Assembly (NCBI GenBank): GCA_964250805.1
Contig: CAXUHG010000017.1
Location: 1-64,000 of the forward strand
Reading direction: 5' to 3'
From: JBBQVS01 sp964250805
Lineage (GTDB): Bacteria > Chloroflexota > Ktedonobacteria > Ktedonobacterales > Ktedonobacteraceae
DNA length: 64,000 nt
Each line of letters opens with the position of its first letter. Position 1 is the stretch's first letter. The notes beneath the pieces were generated by a model. That model made no database searches. It saw only the letters and a program-made list of their open reading frames with translations, and was not told where the DNA came from. The position numbers and the translations under genes are program-made. This document shows, piece by piece, positions 18,494 to 27,148 of the stretch.

Positions 18494-20464
18494 ATGATAG
18501 AAGGCGAAGATAACTACGTTGGTAAACAAATAGGCAACTACCGTATTACAGACCTTTTCGATAGTGGCTCTTTTGGTCGTATTTATCGTGCCACGCATAT
18601 CTATTTGCCTAATCGCGTCGTTGTTATCAAAGTGATGCACCTGACGTTTCTCGGCTCACAACAGGAGCGCGATAACTTCTTGCAAGAGGCACGCCTGCTT
18701 GATATCTCAAAGCACCCCAATATCCTGTCCATTCACGATTTAGGCATAGAAGAGGGCTTCCCATACTTCATTGCGGAATTCGCACCGAATGGTTCTTTGC
18801 GTAATCGCATACAACGTTACGCACCTAAAACAATGCCCCAACAGGAGGCGTTGAGCATTCTGACAGAGGTGGGACAGGCACTGCATTACGTGCATGAGCA
18901 GTTGATTGTGCATCGTGACCTCAAGCCCGAAAACATTCTGTTCAATGCTAAGAATGAGGCATTGATCGCTGATTTTGGTATCGCGGTATTCCTGGAAACG
19001 CAAAAGACGAAATACGTGAACGTCATTGGCTCGCCGCATTATATGCCACCAGAGCAGTTCGAGGGCTTCGCAAGTCGCCGTAGCGATCAATATGCCCTTG
19101 CCTGTATCGCCTACGAACTGTTCACAGGCCAACCACCGTTTACGGCTGGACACCCTATCGCTCTATGGAATAAGCATCAGAACGAGCAACCACGTCCACT
19201 GACTGAACTAAATCCTGCCGTGCCCGTACATATCGAAAGGGCTATTCTCACCGCACTGGCGAAGAAACGTGAAGACCGCTATCACGATGTTGCCTCATTT
19301 GTGAGCGACCTGCTAACACCACGCACGACTTCCCTCAAAAGTGATAAGACGAAACAGCAGTGGATAGATGATGGCAACAGCCTGTTCAACGTGGGTAGAT
19401 ACATGGAGGCACTAAACTCCTTTGATCGCGCTATACGTCTCGATCCAGAATATCCCGATGCTTACGAAGGGCGTGGTAGCGTCTTGTACCAGCTTGAACG
19501 CTATGCCGAGGCACTCGCATCCTACGAGCAAGCAATCAATCTTGACCCACAGTTTGCGCAGGCGTATTTCGGCAAGGGTAACGTCCTTTATTATCTGAAA
19601 CGCTACAGCGAAGCGTTGACGTGCCAGGAGCAGGCCATTCAATGTGACTCAACTCTCATGGATGCCTACTTGAGCAAGGCGAGTGTGCTGTATTATATGA
19701 GGCGTTTTCCTGAAGCATTAGCGGTGTACGAAGAGGTCGCACGCCGCGACTCTTCATGTGCGCAAGCTTATGATGGTATGGGCTGGACGTTGAGGCAGTT
19801 GTTACGCCACAAAGAGGCATTTGCAGTCTATGAGCGTGCGCTGGAACTTGATTCCAATAATCCCTCATCGCAAAACGGTATAGGACGCACTCTCTACCGC
19901 CTGGGACGTTTTCAAGAGGCACTGCCATTCTTTGACAAGGCGGAACAACTCGACCCACGTAACGCCCTTACTCATGAGTTTCGCGGCGATGCACTCTATC
20001 ACATGAAACGCTATGCCGAAGCTCTCGCCGCCTACAACCGTTCCCTTGAACTCGACTCACGCATGGTCGCAGCCAATGAAGGCAAGGCAAAAGCACTCTG
20101 GCACCTGCATCGTCCCGAAGAGGCTCTCCCCTGTTTTGAACGCGCAATAAAACTTAACCCAAAACTCGAATCTGCCTATGAAGGACAGGGGAGCGTGCTG
20201 TCCGACCTGAAACGCTACGAAGAGTCGCTGGCATCCTTCGAGTACGCCCTACAACTCAATCCCAGAATGGCCTCGGCTCATAATGGACGCGGCAACGCCC
20301 TCGCTGATTTGCAACGCTACGATGAAGCTCTCGACGCGTATAATCAAGCAATTCAACTACAGCCAACCACGCCTGCATTCTACATGAATAAGAGTGATGC
20401 CCTGAAGAAGCTTAACAGACACGAAGAAGCGCAGCAGGCATATGAGATGGCGAAAAGTCTCTGA
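18494..20464 (+). CDS. Ser/Thr protein kinase with C-terminal TPR array
   Basis: A 656-residue cytoplasmic kinase. The Hanks-type domain spans about residues 14-275: glycine loop FDSGSFGRIYRA, lysine in VVIKVM, catalytic VHRDLKPEN, DFG in IADFGIA, and APE-loop equivalent PPEQFEG. About ten to eleven TPR repeats follow from residue 288 to the end (units built around YxEALxxYxxAIxLDP). Unlike the kinase at 9772 it lacks a zinc ribbon. GGGG and AAG lie upstream of the ATG. The stop codon is embedded in a 33-bp hairpin terminator. Confidence 0.94.
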   Translation: MIEGEDNYVGKQIGNYRITDLFDSGSFGRIYRATHIYLPNRVVVIKVMHLTFLGSQQERDNFLQEARLLDISKHPNILSIHDLGIEEGFPYFIAEFAPNGSLRNRIQRYAPKTMPQQEALSILTEVGQALHYVHEQLIVHRDLKPENILFNAKNEALIADFGIAVFLETQKTKYVNVIGSPHYMPPEQFEGFASRRSDQYALACIAYELFTGQPPFTAGHPIALWNKHQNEQPRPLTELNPAVPVHIERAILTALAKKREDRYHDVASFVSDLLTPRTTSLKSDKTKQQWIDDGNSLFNVGRYMEALNSFDRAIRLDPEYPDAYEGRGSVLYQLERYAEALASYEQAINLDPQFAQAYFGKGNVLYYLKRYSEALTCQEQAIQCDSTLMDAYLSKASVLYYMRRFPEALAVYEEVARRDSSCAQAYDGMGWTLRQLLRHKEAFAVYERALELDSNNPSSQNGIGRTLYRLGRFQEALPFFDKAEQLDPRNALTHEFRGDALYHMKRYAEALAAYNRSLELDSRMVAANEGKAKALWHLHRPEEALPCFERAIKLNPKLESAYEGQGSVLSDLKRYEESLASFEYALQLNPRMASAHNGRGNALADLQRYDEALDAYNQAIQLQPTTPAFYMNKSDALKKLNRHEEAQQAYEMAKSL

Positions 20465-20531
20465 CACAATCAAAACAACACGATGCACAACCACCTGCGG
20501 TGGTTGTGCATCGTGTTGTTTTGATTGTGTC
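20463..20531 (+). terminator. 33-bp perfect hairpin terminator
   Basis: Arms 20463-20495 and 20499-20531 pair without mismatch around a 3-nt loop; the left arm overlaps the kinase stop codon. A short T-rich stretch follows. Confidence 0.85.
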
Positions 20532-20546
20532 TTGATTATTTAATCC

Positions 20547-20595
20547 TTGACAATACTCTTTGTATTAGATATCATTCTAATTAGATATGTATCTA
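20547..20595 (+). promoter_or_regulatory. Promoter and two palindromic operators of the ArsR-DUF2087 gene
   Basis: TTGACA (20547-20552), 17 nt and TATCAT (20570-20575). Around the -10 box is ATTAGA-N6-TCTAAT (20564-20581), and next to it TAGATA-TG-TATCTA (20582-20595). Both palindromes would block RNA polymerase, which fits autorepression by the ArsR-type protein encoded at 20618. Confidence 0.75.
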
Positions 20596-20617
20596 CTATA
20601 GTGAAGAGAGATGAGAA

Positions 20618-21394
20618 ATGCCACAGGAAGAATTTCAATCGTTACTACAGTTCTTCAAAGTGTTAGCCGATGAAAACAGGCTCAAGTTGCTTGGTATCCT
20701 GGCAAATGGAGAGCGTAATGTCGAGGAACTAGCGGCTCTGCTCAAACTCAAGGCACCCACTGTTTCTCATCATCTCGCCAAACTCAAAGAACTGAATCTT
20801 GTTGGTATGCGTTCCGATGGCAACACGCACTACTACTGGCTCAATGCCGAGGCTTTGCGTACAACCAATAAATTGCTGCTCACTCCGCAAAAGATGGCTT
20901 CGCTTGTCGATGATGTCGAGGGTGATGCGTGGGAACGCAAAGTCCTGAGAGACTTCTTTAACGGCACACAGTTGAAGGAAATCCCTGCCAGCCCTAAGAA
21001 ACGCGCCGTCATTCTCAAATGGCTGGCAAATCAGTTCGAGTACGGTGTCTTCTATAAAGAGGCGCAAGTGAACGAAATCCTGCAACGCCATCACGAAGAC
21101 TCCGCCTACCTGCGACGTGAACTCATCGCCACTAGTTATGGATTGATGCAACGCGACAAAGGCACATACTGGCGCATCACACCCGAACTGCTTGAGCCAG
21201 AGAAACGAAAGGCACTACTCACACAAATTCTCAATTCCTTCGATTTGAATAAAGTATACAGCGAGGAGGAGGCCAATGAACTTATTCGCCAGCAATCCTC
21301 GGATTACCCCTATCTTTTGCGTGTGCTGGTCGATGAAAATTTGTTGCAACACGATAACAATGGTTATTGGCGGTTGCCGCGCACCGTTCTGTAG
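20618..21394 (+). CDS. ArsR-type HTH regulator with tandem DUF2087 domains
   Basis: A 258-residue regulator. Residues 5-85 form an ArsR wHTH (VLADENRLKLLGIL, then APTVSHHLAKLKEL). Two copies of a DUF2087-like unit follow (about 125-190 and 195-255); both carry a Tyr-x-Glu-x-x-x-Asn-Glu pattern (FYKEAQVNEIL, YSEEEANELI) and end in a G-x-YWR motif. No metal-binding ELCVCD motif is seen, so metal sensing is unlikely. The final g of its last codon and the TAG stop come from a palindromic repeat (GTAGGGACC). Confidence 0.88.
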   Translation: MPQEEFQSLLQFFKVLADENRLKLLGILANGERNVEELAALLKLKAPTVSHHLAKLKELNLVGMRSDGNTHYYWLNAEALRTTNKLLLTPQKMASLVDDVEGDAWERKVLRDFFNGTQLKEIPASPKKRAVILKWLANQFEYGVFYKEAQVNEILQRHHEDSAYLRRELIATSYGLMQRDKGTYWRITPELLEPEKRKALLTQILNSFDLNKVYSEEEANELIRQQSSDYPYLLRVLVDENLLQHDNNGYWRLPRTVL

Positions 21395-21413
21395 GGACCG
21401 ATTTATCGCGTCC
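21391..21413 (+). repeat. Half-copy of the palindromic element (subtype B) overlapping a stop codon
   Basis: GTAGGGACCG plus ATTTATCGCGTCC is identical to the left arm of the copy at 33092. No intact right arm follows; a GGACGTAATGAATTAAAG stretch near 21487 may be its decayed remnant. TAG at 21392-21394 is used as the stop codon of the ArsR-DUF2087 gene. Confidence 0.8.
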
Positions 21414-21604
21414 TTTGTGCCAATGAACAATGTTGGCGATCATTGAGAAATATACCTAATGGTGGAAAACAGGATCGATGGGGACGAGGACGTAATGAAT
21501 TAAAGCTCCTATAATCTCGTGTTATTCGCTAATCGTTGGTTGTACATATTCTTCATATACACATGTATGTTGAGACAACATGTTGTCATGTAAAGGGAAT
21601 TTTT

Positions 21605-22915
21605 ATGTCGAACGCGACTACAACTTCGCAAAGGACATCCTGGTTCATCAATCGAAACTTTGCTCTATTGTGGTTTGGGCAGAGTATCTCAAGCATCGGT
21701 GATTTCTTTTTCACAACAACACTTGCACTATGGGTCGCGACACAGCTTGCGCGGAGTCAGTCATGGGCACCCCTTGCCATCAGTGGTGTTGCAATGGCTA
21801 GCGTAATTCCATTGCTTCTCGTTGGACCAATTGCGGGTGTGTTCGTAGATCGATGGGATAAGCGTCAGACGATGCTACGTATGGATGCGCTACGAGCGAT
21901 TCTCGTTGCACTTCTATTGCTGCTCATCATGCTTATTTCGATTGGGAGAAATCATAGTACGAACATGGAGTTTCTCATTGCTATTTACACAACGATTGCT
22001 CTTGTTAGCGTTTGCTCTCAATTCTTCAATCCTTCACGCTTTGCTTTAATTGGGAGTATTGTTCCAGAGGCACAGCGCACACGTGCCATGAGCTTTACCA
22101 GCATTTCGTTCAATCTATCATTGATTATTGGACCATCGCTTGCTGCACCGCTTTACTTCGCGCTTGGTGTGCAGTGGGCTATTGCTATAGACGCACTTTC
22201 GTTTGTTATCTCGTTTCTCGCAATTATGGCGGTGCAGGTACCAGAAACTATGTCTGGTAAGAAAATTCGAGATAACAAGAACTTTCTCCGTGAGTTTGTT
22301 GAGGGATTGCGCTTTTTTAAGGGAAATAAATTATTAGTCGTGCTTCTGATTGCGGGCATATTGTTTCAGTTTGGTGCTGGTCCATCTGATGCTCTATATG
22401 TTTTGTTTGTCATACAAAATCTGCATACGCCGAAGAACTTACTGGGTCTTTTTGAAGCAAACTATGGTATAGGTGTTATTGTAGGCTTACTGGCGGTTAT
22501 CTACTTTGTTAAGTGGTTTGGCGAGGTAAGAGTCTTCTGGTTGTCCTTTTTGATGTGGGGAAGCTGTATGGTTATATTTGGTAGAACAACCAACTTCATT
22601 GCAGGTTTCGCCTTGTTTTTCCTGCTTGGTTTCGCTAATGCAGGTATTAATGTTGTCGCTGGACCCCTCATGCTGAAAGCGACGCCACATGAGTTTGTGG
22701 GGCGTGTACAATCCTTCAATACTCCGCTCATAATCAGCTCATCGCTGCTTGCAACTACTCTAGCAGGTTTTCTTGCTAGTACAGTACTGAATGGATTTCA
22801 CGCCACGTTTTTAGGAAGTTCTTTTGGAACGTTAGATACTCTCTTCTCCCTGTCAGGCTTCATTGTCATGGGAGCAGGTATCTACGTGCTGTTTGCCTTA
22901 CGCAATACAAAGTAG
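21605..22915 (+). CDS. MFS transporter (EntS/MFS_3-like exporter)
   Basis: A 436-residue, 12-helix major facilitator. ATG at 21605 (MSNATTTSQ) is chosen because AAAGGGA lies upstream and the alternative start at 21536 adds an unlikely Cys/His-rich leader. The start FALLWFGQSISSIGDF and loop VDRWDKRQTM are typical of the EntS/MFS_3 branch, which exports siderophores, macrolides and other drugs. It lies 210 bp after the ArsR-DUF2087 gene; regulation by that protein is possible but unproven. Confidence 0.88.
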   Translation: MSNATTTSQRTSWFINRNFALLWFGQSISSIGDFFFTTTLALWVATQLARSQSWAPLAISGVAMASVIPLLLVGPIAGVFVDRWDKRQTMLRMDALRAILVALLLLLIMLISIGRNHSTNMEFLIAIYTTIALVSVCSQFFNPSRFALIGSIVPEAQRTRAMSFTSISFNLSLIIGPSLAAPLYFALGVQWAIAIDALSFVISFLAIMAVQVPETMSGKKIRDNKNFLREFVEGLRFFKGNKLLVVLLIAGILFQFGAGPSDALYVLFVIQNLHTPKNLLGLFEANYGIGVIVGLLAVIYFVKWFGEVRVFWLSFLMWGSCMVIFGRTTNFIAGFALFFLLGFANAGINVVAGPLMLKATPHEFVGRVQSFNTPLIISSSLLATTLAGFLASTVLNGFHATFLGSSFGTLDTLFSLSGFIVMGAGIYVLFALRNTK

Positions 22916-23066
22916 TATACAGATATATAGCTATGATGACTCATCCAGTCGTATAATTGAGAATGCTAATTTTTAGGAGTACGTTGAGATGAGGTATGAA
23001 CGTGTCCTTTTGATAGGATGTGTTTGTATACTCTCCTCTAGCTGAACACGAGAACAGGAGAAGCAC

Positions 23067-24518
23067 ATGGCAAGCAGATGGTTAAGTGATCTCGGTCGGA
23101 TTAAACCAATTGACCTCATCATGAAACAAAGCGGTGATAAGGAGCATGGACTTAAACGTACATTAAATGCCTTCAGCATCTCACTGCTCGGTATTGGTGC
23201 TATTGTAGGCACAGGTATCTTTGTGTTGACGGGTGTGGCGGCTGCAAAGTATGCTGGACCAGGGCTTATCTTCTCGTTCATCCTAGCAGGTATCGTAAGT
23301 GGGCTTGCCGCCATTTGCTATGCTGAATTTGCTAGCACCGTGCCTATTTCGGGCAGCGCATACACGTATTCCTATGCGACAATGGGTGAATTGGTTGCGT
23401 GGATTATCGGTTGGGACCTGATTCTGGAATATGCAGTGGGTGCTGGTGCTGTAAGCATTGGTTGGTCGGGCTACGTCGTTGACTTTCTCAAAAGTGCGTT
23501 AGGCATTACGCTTCCTAAAGCATTGACGGCCTCACCATTCTCCGGTGGCATCGTCAACTTACCCGCTCTTGTTATCATTTTGCTGGTGACTGCGCTGTTA
23601 ATTCTGGGTACCTCCCAAAGCACTATTGTCAACAATATCATCGTAGGTATCAAGCTTGCGGTAATCCTTTTCTTTCTCATCGTTGGTGTGGGGCACGTCA
23701 ATCCCGCCAACTGGCAACCTTTTCTACCGTTCGGCGTCGGCGGCATTTTTCGCGGTGCTAGCATTATCTTCTTTGCCTACATTGGCTTCGACCAGATTTC
23801 TACCTCCGCCGAGGAGACGAAAAACCCTTCACGCGACCTCCCAATTGGTATCTTTGTTAGCTTGCTCGTCTGCACAGTTCTCTATATCGCTGTAACTGCT
23901 GTATTGACAGGTGTCGTTTCCTATACAAAGCTTGATGTTGCCTCGCCTGTATCGCATGCGCTCGTTCTGCTCGGTCTCAACGTAGCTAGCTCAATCATTG
24001 CTATTGGTGCCATCTGCGGATTGACAACCGTGCTGATTGTTTTGCTCTATGGGCAGAGCCGTATCTTTTTCTCTATGTCGCGCGATGGTCTCCTACCAGG
24101 TGTATTCGCAAGAGTGCATCCGCGACTTCGCACGCCTTACCTATCGAGTTTGATTGTAGGAGTAGTCGTTGCGGCTATCGCTGGCTTTATTCCGATTGAT
24201 GTGGTCGCGGAACTCACCAATATTGGCACGTTAGCAGCGTTTGTACTGGTCTCGATTGGCGTGTTGGTGCTGCGCCGTACACAGCCAGACCTGAAGCGCG
24301 GCTATCGCGTACCACTTGTACCCTGGATTCCAATTCTGTCTATTATCGCTTCGGGGGTACTGATTGCAAGTCTACCAATTGTGACACTTATTCGCTTTGT
24401 GGTATGGTTGCTACTCGGCTTCATCGTGTACTTCCTTTATAGTCGGCGTAAGAGTCATTTGGAAGAAGGCAACGAACAAGATCAAAGCGAAGCTGTAGTA
24501 GAAGGTGATGCTTCATAA
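23067..24518 (+). CDS. APC-family amino acid permease (cationic amino acid transporter-like)
   Basis: A 483-residue membrane protein with 12 or more predicted helices. The first helix carries GIGAIVGTGIFVLTG, the unwound substrate-binding motif of the APC superfamily; later blocks YAEFASTVPISGSAYTYSY and FFAYIGFDQISTSAEETKNP are characteristic of the CAT/YfnA group. It probably imports basic or neutral amino acids. AGGAGAAG precedes the ATG. A 23-bp hairpin follows. It is not in an operon. Confidence 0.92.
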   Translation: MASRWLSDLGRIKPIDLIMKQSGDKEHGLKRTLNAFSISLLGIGAIVGTGIFVLTGVAAAKYAGPGLIFSFILAGIVSGLAAICYAEFASTVPISGSAYTYSYATMGELVAWIIGWDLILEYAVGAGAVSIGWSGYVVDFLKSALGITLPKALTASPFSGGIVNLPALVIILLVTALLILGTSQSTIVNNIIVGIKLAVILFFLIVGVGHVNPANWQPFLPFGVGGIFRGASIIFFAYIGFDQISTSAEETKNPSRDLPIGIFVSLLVCTVLYIAVTAVLTGVVSYTKLDVASPVSHALVLLGLNVASSIIAIGAICGLTTVLIVLLYGQSRIFFSMSRDGLLPGVFARVHPRLRTPYLSSLIVGVVVAAIAGFIPIDVVAELTNIGTLAAFVLVSIGVLVLRRTQPDLKRGYRVPLVPWIPILSIIASGVLIASLPIVTLIRFVVWLLLGFIVYFLYSRRKSHLEEGNEQDQSEAVVEGDAS

Positions 24519-24534
24519 GTAAAACTGTACTATG

Positions 24535-24582
24535 AACTCAAAAGATGGGCGCGGAAAAGTTTCCGCGCCCATCTTTTGAGTT
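24535..24582 (+). terminator. 23-bp perfect hairpin terminator with T run
   Basis: Arms 24535-24557 and 24560-24582 are perfectly complementary; TTTT follows. It ends the amino acid permease gene and also faces the reverse-strand EIIA-like gene. Confidence 0.88.
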
Positions 24583-24616
24583 TTTGGTTTACGCTATGAT
24601 ATTGTGGGTGCTTATT

Positions 24617-25069
24617 TTATACTTCTAACACAAAAAGGACATCGCGCCCTGCTCGCACCGTCCCACTTGCACGCCATACTATGGTTCCGACACGAATGGA
24701 GACAGTGGGGCTGAGTACCACTTTCCGATGCCGCTCAAGAGTCGAACGATCAAAACGCAAGACAGGTGTGCCAGCCTGAACGTCTTGATCCTCGCTGACG
24801 ATACTCTCAAAACCTTTGCCTTTGAGTTTAACAGTGTCAAGTCCTATCTGAACAATCAACTCAACGCCAGCGTCTGTTGCAATCTGAAAGGCATACTCAC
24901 CTGGAAGGAATGTGATAATATTTCCTGTAACGGGAGCAACGGCTGTACTCCCCGAAGGATTGATTGCTACACCGTCACCTGCTATCTTTTGTGCAAACGC
25001 CTCATCAGGAAGATTTTCCAGTGCGACCGCCTCCCCATCAAGAGGTGCTAGCACAGATATTCGAGCCAT
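24617..25069 (-). CDS. EIIA-Glc-like domain protein lacking both active-site histidines
   Basis: A 150-residue single-domain protein matching PTS glucose-type EIIA (Crr/PTS_EIIA_1): VLAPLDGEAVAL, PVTGNI, AFQIATDAGVELIVQIGLDTVKLKGKGFE and GTPVLRFD align with the family. In Crr the phospho-accepting and supporting His lie in NHAF and FVHFG. Here the equivalents are Tyr59 (GEYAF) and Gln74 (IVQIG). Phosphotransfer therefore seems impossible. No EI, HPr or EIIBC gene is nearby. A role as a non-phosphorylatable regulator is an inference. AGAGAGGAA precedes the ATG. Confidence 0.88.
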   Translation of the reverse strand: MARISVLAPLDGEAVALENLPDEAFAQKIAGDGVAINPSGSTAVAPVTGNIITFLPGEYAFQIATDAGVELIVQIGLDTVKLKGKGFESIVSEDQDVQAGTPVLRFDRSTLERHRKVVLSPTVSIRVGTIVWRASGTVRAGRDVLFVLEV

Positions 25070-25319
25070 TTTTATTCCTCTCTTACTTCGACTGTATCAG
25101 CCGTGTTTTGCACTTTCAAGAGATTGTTTATGCGACTGGCGATACGGTCAAGCTATGTTTCTAACGCAACCTATACCATTTTATCACTAACGATGACATT
25201 AAGGGTACCAAGTGCCTCGTTTTTTTACCAGAAGTCCTGGACGCTTGCACGAAAATGTGTCAAAATACAGGAAAATCTCTTTACCTTTTCCTCACACACA
25301 ATACAAGAAAGAGCAAAAT

Positions 25320-25997
25320 ATGCAGATAGACCTTCCTTCATCGTGGCATACCCTGCTTGCGCAAGAGCTTGAGCAACCCTATTTCCAATTACTGCAAAAA
25401 TTTGTTGATGAGGAGCGACAGAACTACACGGTGTTTCCGCCAGAGCAGGATGTATTCAACGCGTTGAAGCTCACGCCCTACGAAAACGTCAATGTTCTGC
25501 TATTGGGGCAGGACCCCTATCATGACGATAATCAAGCGCACGGCCTGTGCTTCTCGGTACGTCCGGGAATTAAGCCGCCGCCGTCGCTGGTCAATATGTT
25601 CAAGGAGTTGCGCGATGATGTTGGCTTTCGCATACCGAACAATGGATATCTCGTTCCGTGGGCGCAACAAGGCATCTTGATGTTGAATGCGGTGTTGACG
25701 GTACGTGCCCATACGCCCAACTCGCACAAAAATCACGGATGGGAGATTTTTACCGATGCGATTATTAAACGCGTCAACGCAAAAGAGAGTAGGGTTGTAT
25801 TCGTGCTATGGGGAGCGTATGCTCAGAAGAAAATTAGCTTGATTGATACCTCGCGCCACCTCGTTGTGCAGTCCGCGCATCCATCGCCGCTCTCAGCGCG
25901 TAACGGTTTCTTTGGTAGCAAACCATTCTCGACCATCAACAACGCATTGCGCGAAGCTGACAAACCAGAGATTGACTGGCAATTGCCCAGTTTATAG
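25320..25997 (+). CDS. ung: Uracil-DNA glycosylase, family 1
   Basis: Removes uracil from DNA to start base excision repair. The 225-residue protein has the water-activating motif GQDPYH (63-68, D65) and the Leu-loop motif HPSPLSA (H187), with NSHKNHGWEIFTD between them, all diagnostic of UNG. ATG at 25320 is preferred over 25212 because it gives the family's normal N-terminus (WHTLLAQEL). A 35-bp hairpin begins one base after the stop. Confidence 0.96.
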   Translation: MQIDLPSSWHTLLAQELEQPYFQLLQKFVDEERQNYTVFPPEQDVFNALKLTPYENVNVLLLGQDPYHDDNQAHGLCFSVRPGIKPPPSLVNMFKELRDDVGFRIPNNGYLVPWAQQGILMLNAVLTVRAHTPNSHKNHGWEIFTDAIIKRVNAKESRVVFVLWGAYAQKKISLIDTSRHLVVQSAHPSPLSARNGFFGSKPFSTINNALREADKPEIDWQLPSL

Positions 25998-25998
25998 A

Positions 25999-26070
25999 AG
26001 GATGCTTCACATAACGAACAAGTGCAGAAAGGCTTGCCTTTCTGCACTTGTTCGTTATGTGAAGCATCCT
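25999..26070 (+). terminator. 35-bp perfect hairpin terminator
   Basis: Arms 25999-26033 and 26036-26070 pair without a mismatch around 2 unpaired bases. It directly follows the ung stop codon. Confidence 0.85.
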
Positions 26071-26311
26071 ATGGTATCACAACACCTTTCTTCTCATACC
26101 CATCCACAAAGAGAAACAAACGTGCCTCGCGTGACTTTTTTTTGATGATGCCGTCTTACTGAGAGACGAGTTCGTATGAGTGAAAGCCTCAAAAACGGGA
26201 GAATATGTCGAATGTATTTCTTCACAATACATGAGACTATTATTTGAACTATTTCCCCTACTTTTCGGAACTTTTTTCTAACTTTTACTGCCCTTATGAG
26301 GAGAACGCCAT
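26071..26311 (+). other. Leader region of the ECF sigma factor gene
   Basis: No ORF was recognised. A GGAAC element (26267-26271), as seen in ECF-type -35 boxes, lies 40 nt before the sigma start; no matching -10 motif is clear. GAGGAGA directly before the ATG at 26312 is a strong ribosome-binding site. Confidence 0.35.
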
Positions 26312-26998
26312 ATGTTGTTGGCGTTATCGTTGGTATTTTTGTGTATGTCTATGGTTATGGAAAGAAGAACAGAGATGCAAATAAATGATGTGTTATGTCA
26401 GCCACGCGAAGCATACTCGGATGAGTGGCTTGTCCAGCAAACGCTTGCTGGAGACAATGATGCCTTTGCGATGCTCGTTCATCGCTATCGACCTTGGCTC
26501 CTTCCCTTTATCTGCCATCTGACGCACAATGTGACAGAAAGCGAAGATATTGTTCAGCAAGTATTTCTCAAACTATATCTCGCCTTGCCTACCTTGCGCA
26601 CCGACCAGCCACTCAAATCCTGGTTGTTCCAGGTGGCACGCAATCGCTGTTATGATGAGGTACGTCGCAAACACGTCTTTCACTTCTCAGAGCTTGAGGA
26701 AGGGCGGGAAGATGGAGAGTTCTCAGAACTAGCACAACTGCTTGATACACAACCCTCTCCACAAGACATTGCGGAACTACACGACCTTCAATCAACCGTT
26801 CAGCAGGCAATCAGTGCATTACCACAGAAGGTTCGCGCCATTGTGCTGCTGAGATATGAAGGACAACTCACGTTTTCCGAGATTGCTCAGATACTTGGCA
26901 TCCCTGAACAAACTGCGAAAACCTACATGCATCGTGCGAAACCACTTTTACGGAGGGCACTAACTCCTCTCCACGAGCCAGCCGTTTCCGTTCAATAG
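26312..26998 (+). CDS. ECF-type RNA polymerase sigma factor with hydrophobic N-terminus
   Basis: A 228-residue sigma factor. Region 2 is AFAMLVHRYRPWLLPFI...SEDIVQQVFLKLY (about residues 50-95). Region 4 is ISALPQKVRAIVLLRYEG...FSEIAQILGIPEQTAKTYMHRA (about 165-215). The start at 26312 has an excellent ribosome-binding site (GAGGAGA) and adds MLLALSLVFLCMSMVMERR, an unusual hydrophobic leader. An internal ATG at 26375, preceded by AAGAAG, would give a normal cytoplasmic N-terminus. No anti-sigma gene follows; the next gene is an AI-2E family protein. Confidence 0.9.
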   Translation: MLLALSLVFLCMSMVMERRTEMQINDVLCQPREAYSDEWLVQQTLAGDNDAFAMLVHRYRPWLLPFICHLTHNVTESEDIVQQVFLKLYLALPTLRTDQPLKSWLFQVARNRCYDEVRRKHVFHFSELEEGREDGEFSELAQLLDTQPSPQDIAELHDLQSTVQQAISALPQKVRAIVLLRYEGQLTFSEIAQILGIPEQTAKTYMHRAKPLLRRALTPLHEPAVSVQ

Positions 26999-27148
26999 CA
27001 AGAGAAGACGAGGACTAGAGTGAAAAACTCCTTTTTGGTACTGAGTACAACTCTCCAAAAATTCATGGAAAGCTTGCCATTGGGACTGTAGAGATGTAAG
27101 ATGTGGCTTACATGAAGAGAGAAAAATAGCGGGCATTGGAGAATCAGA

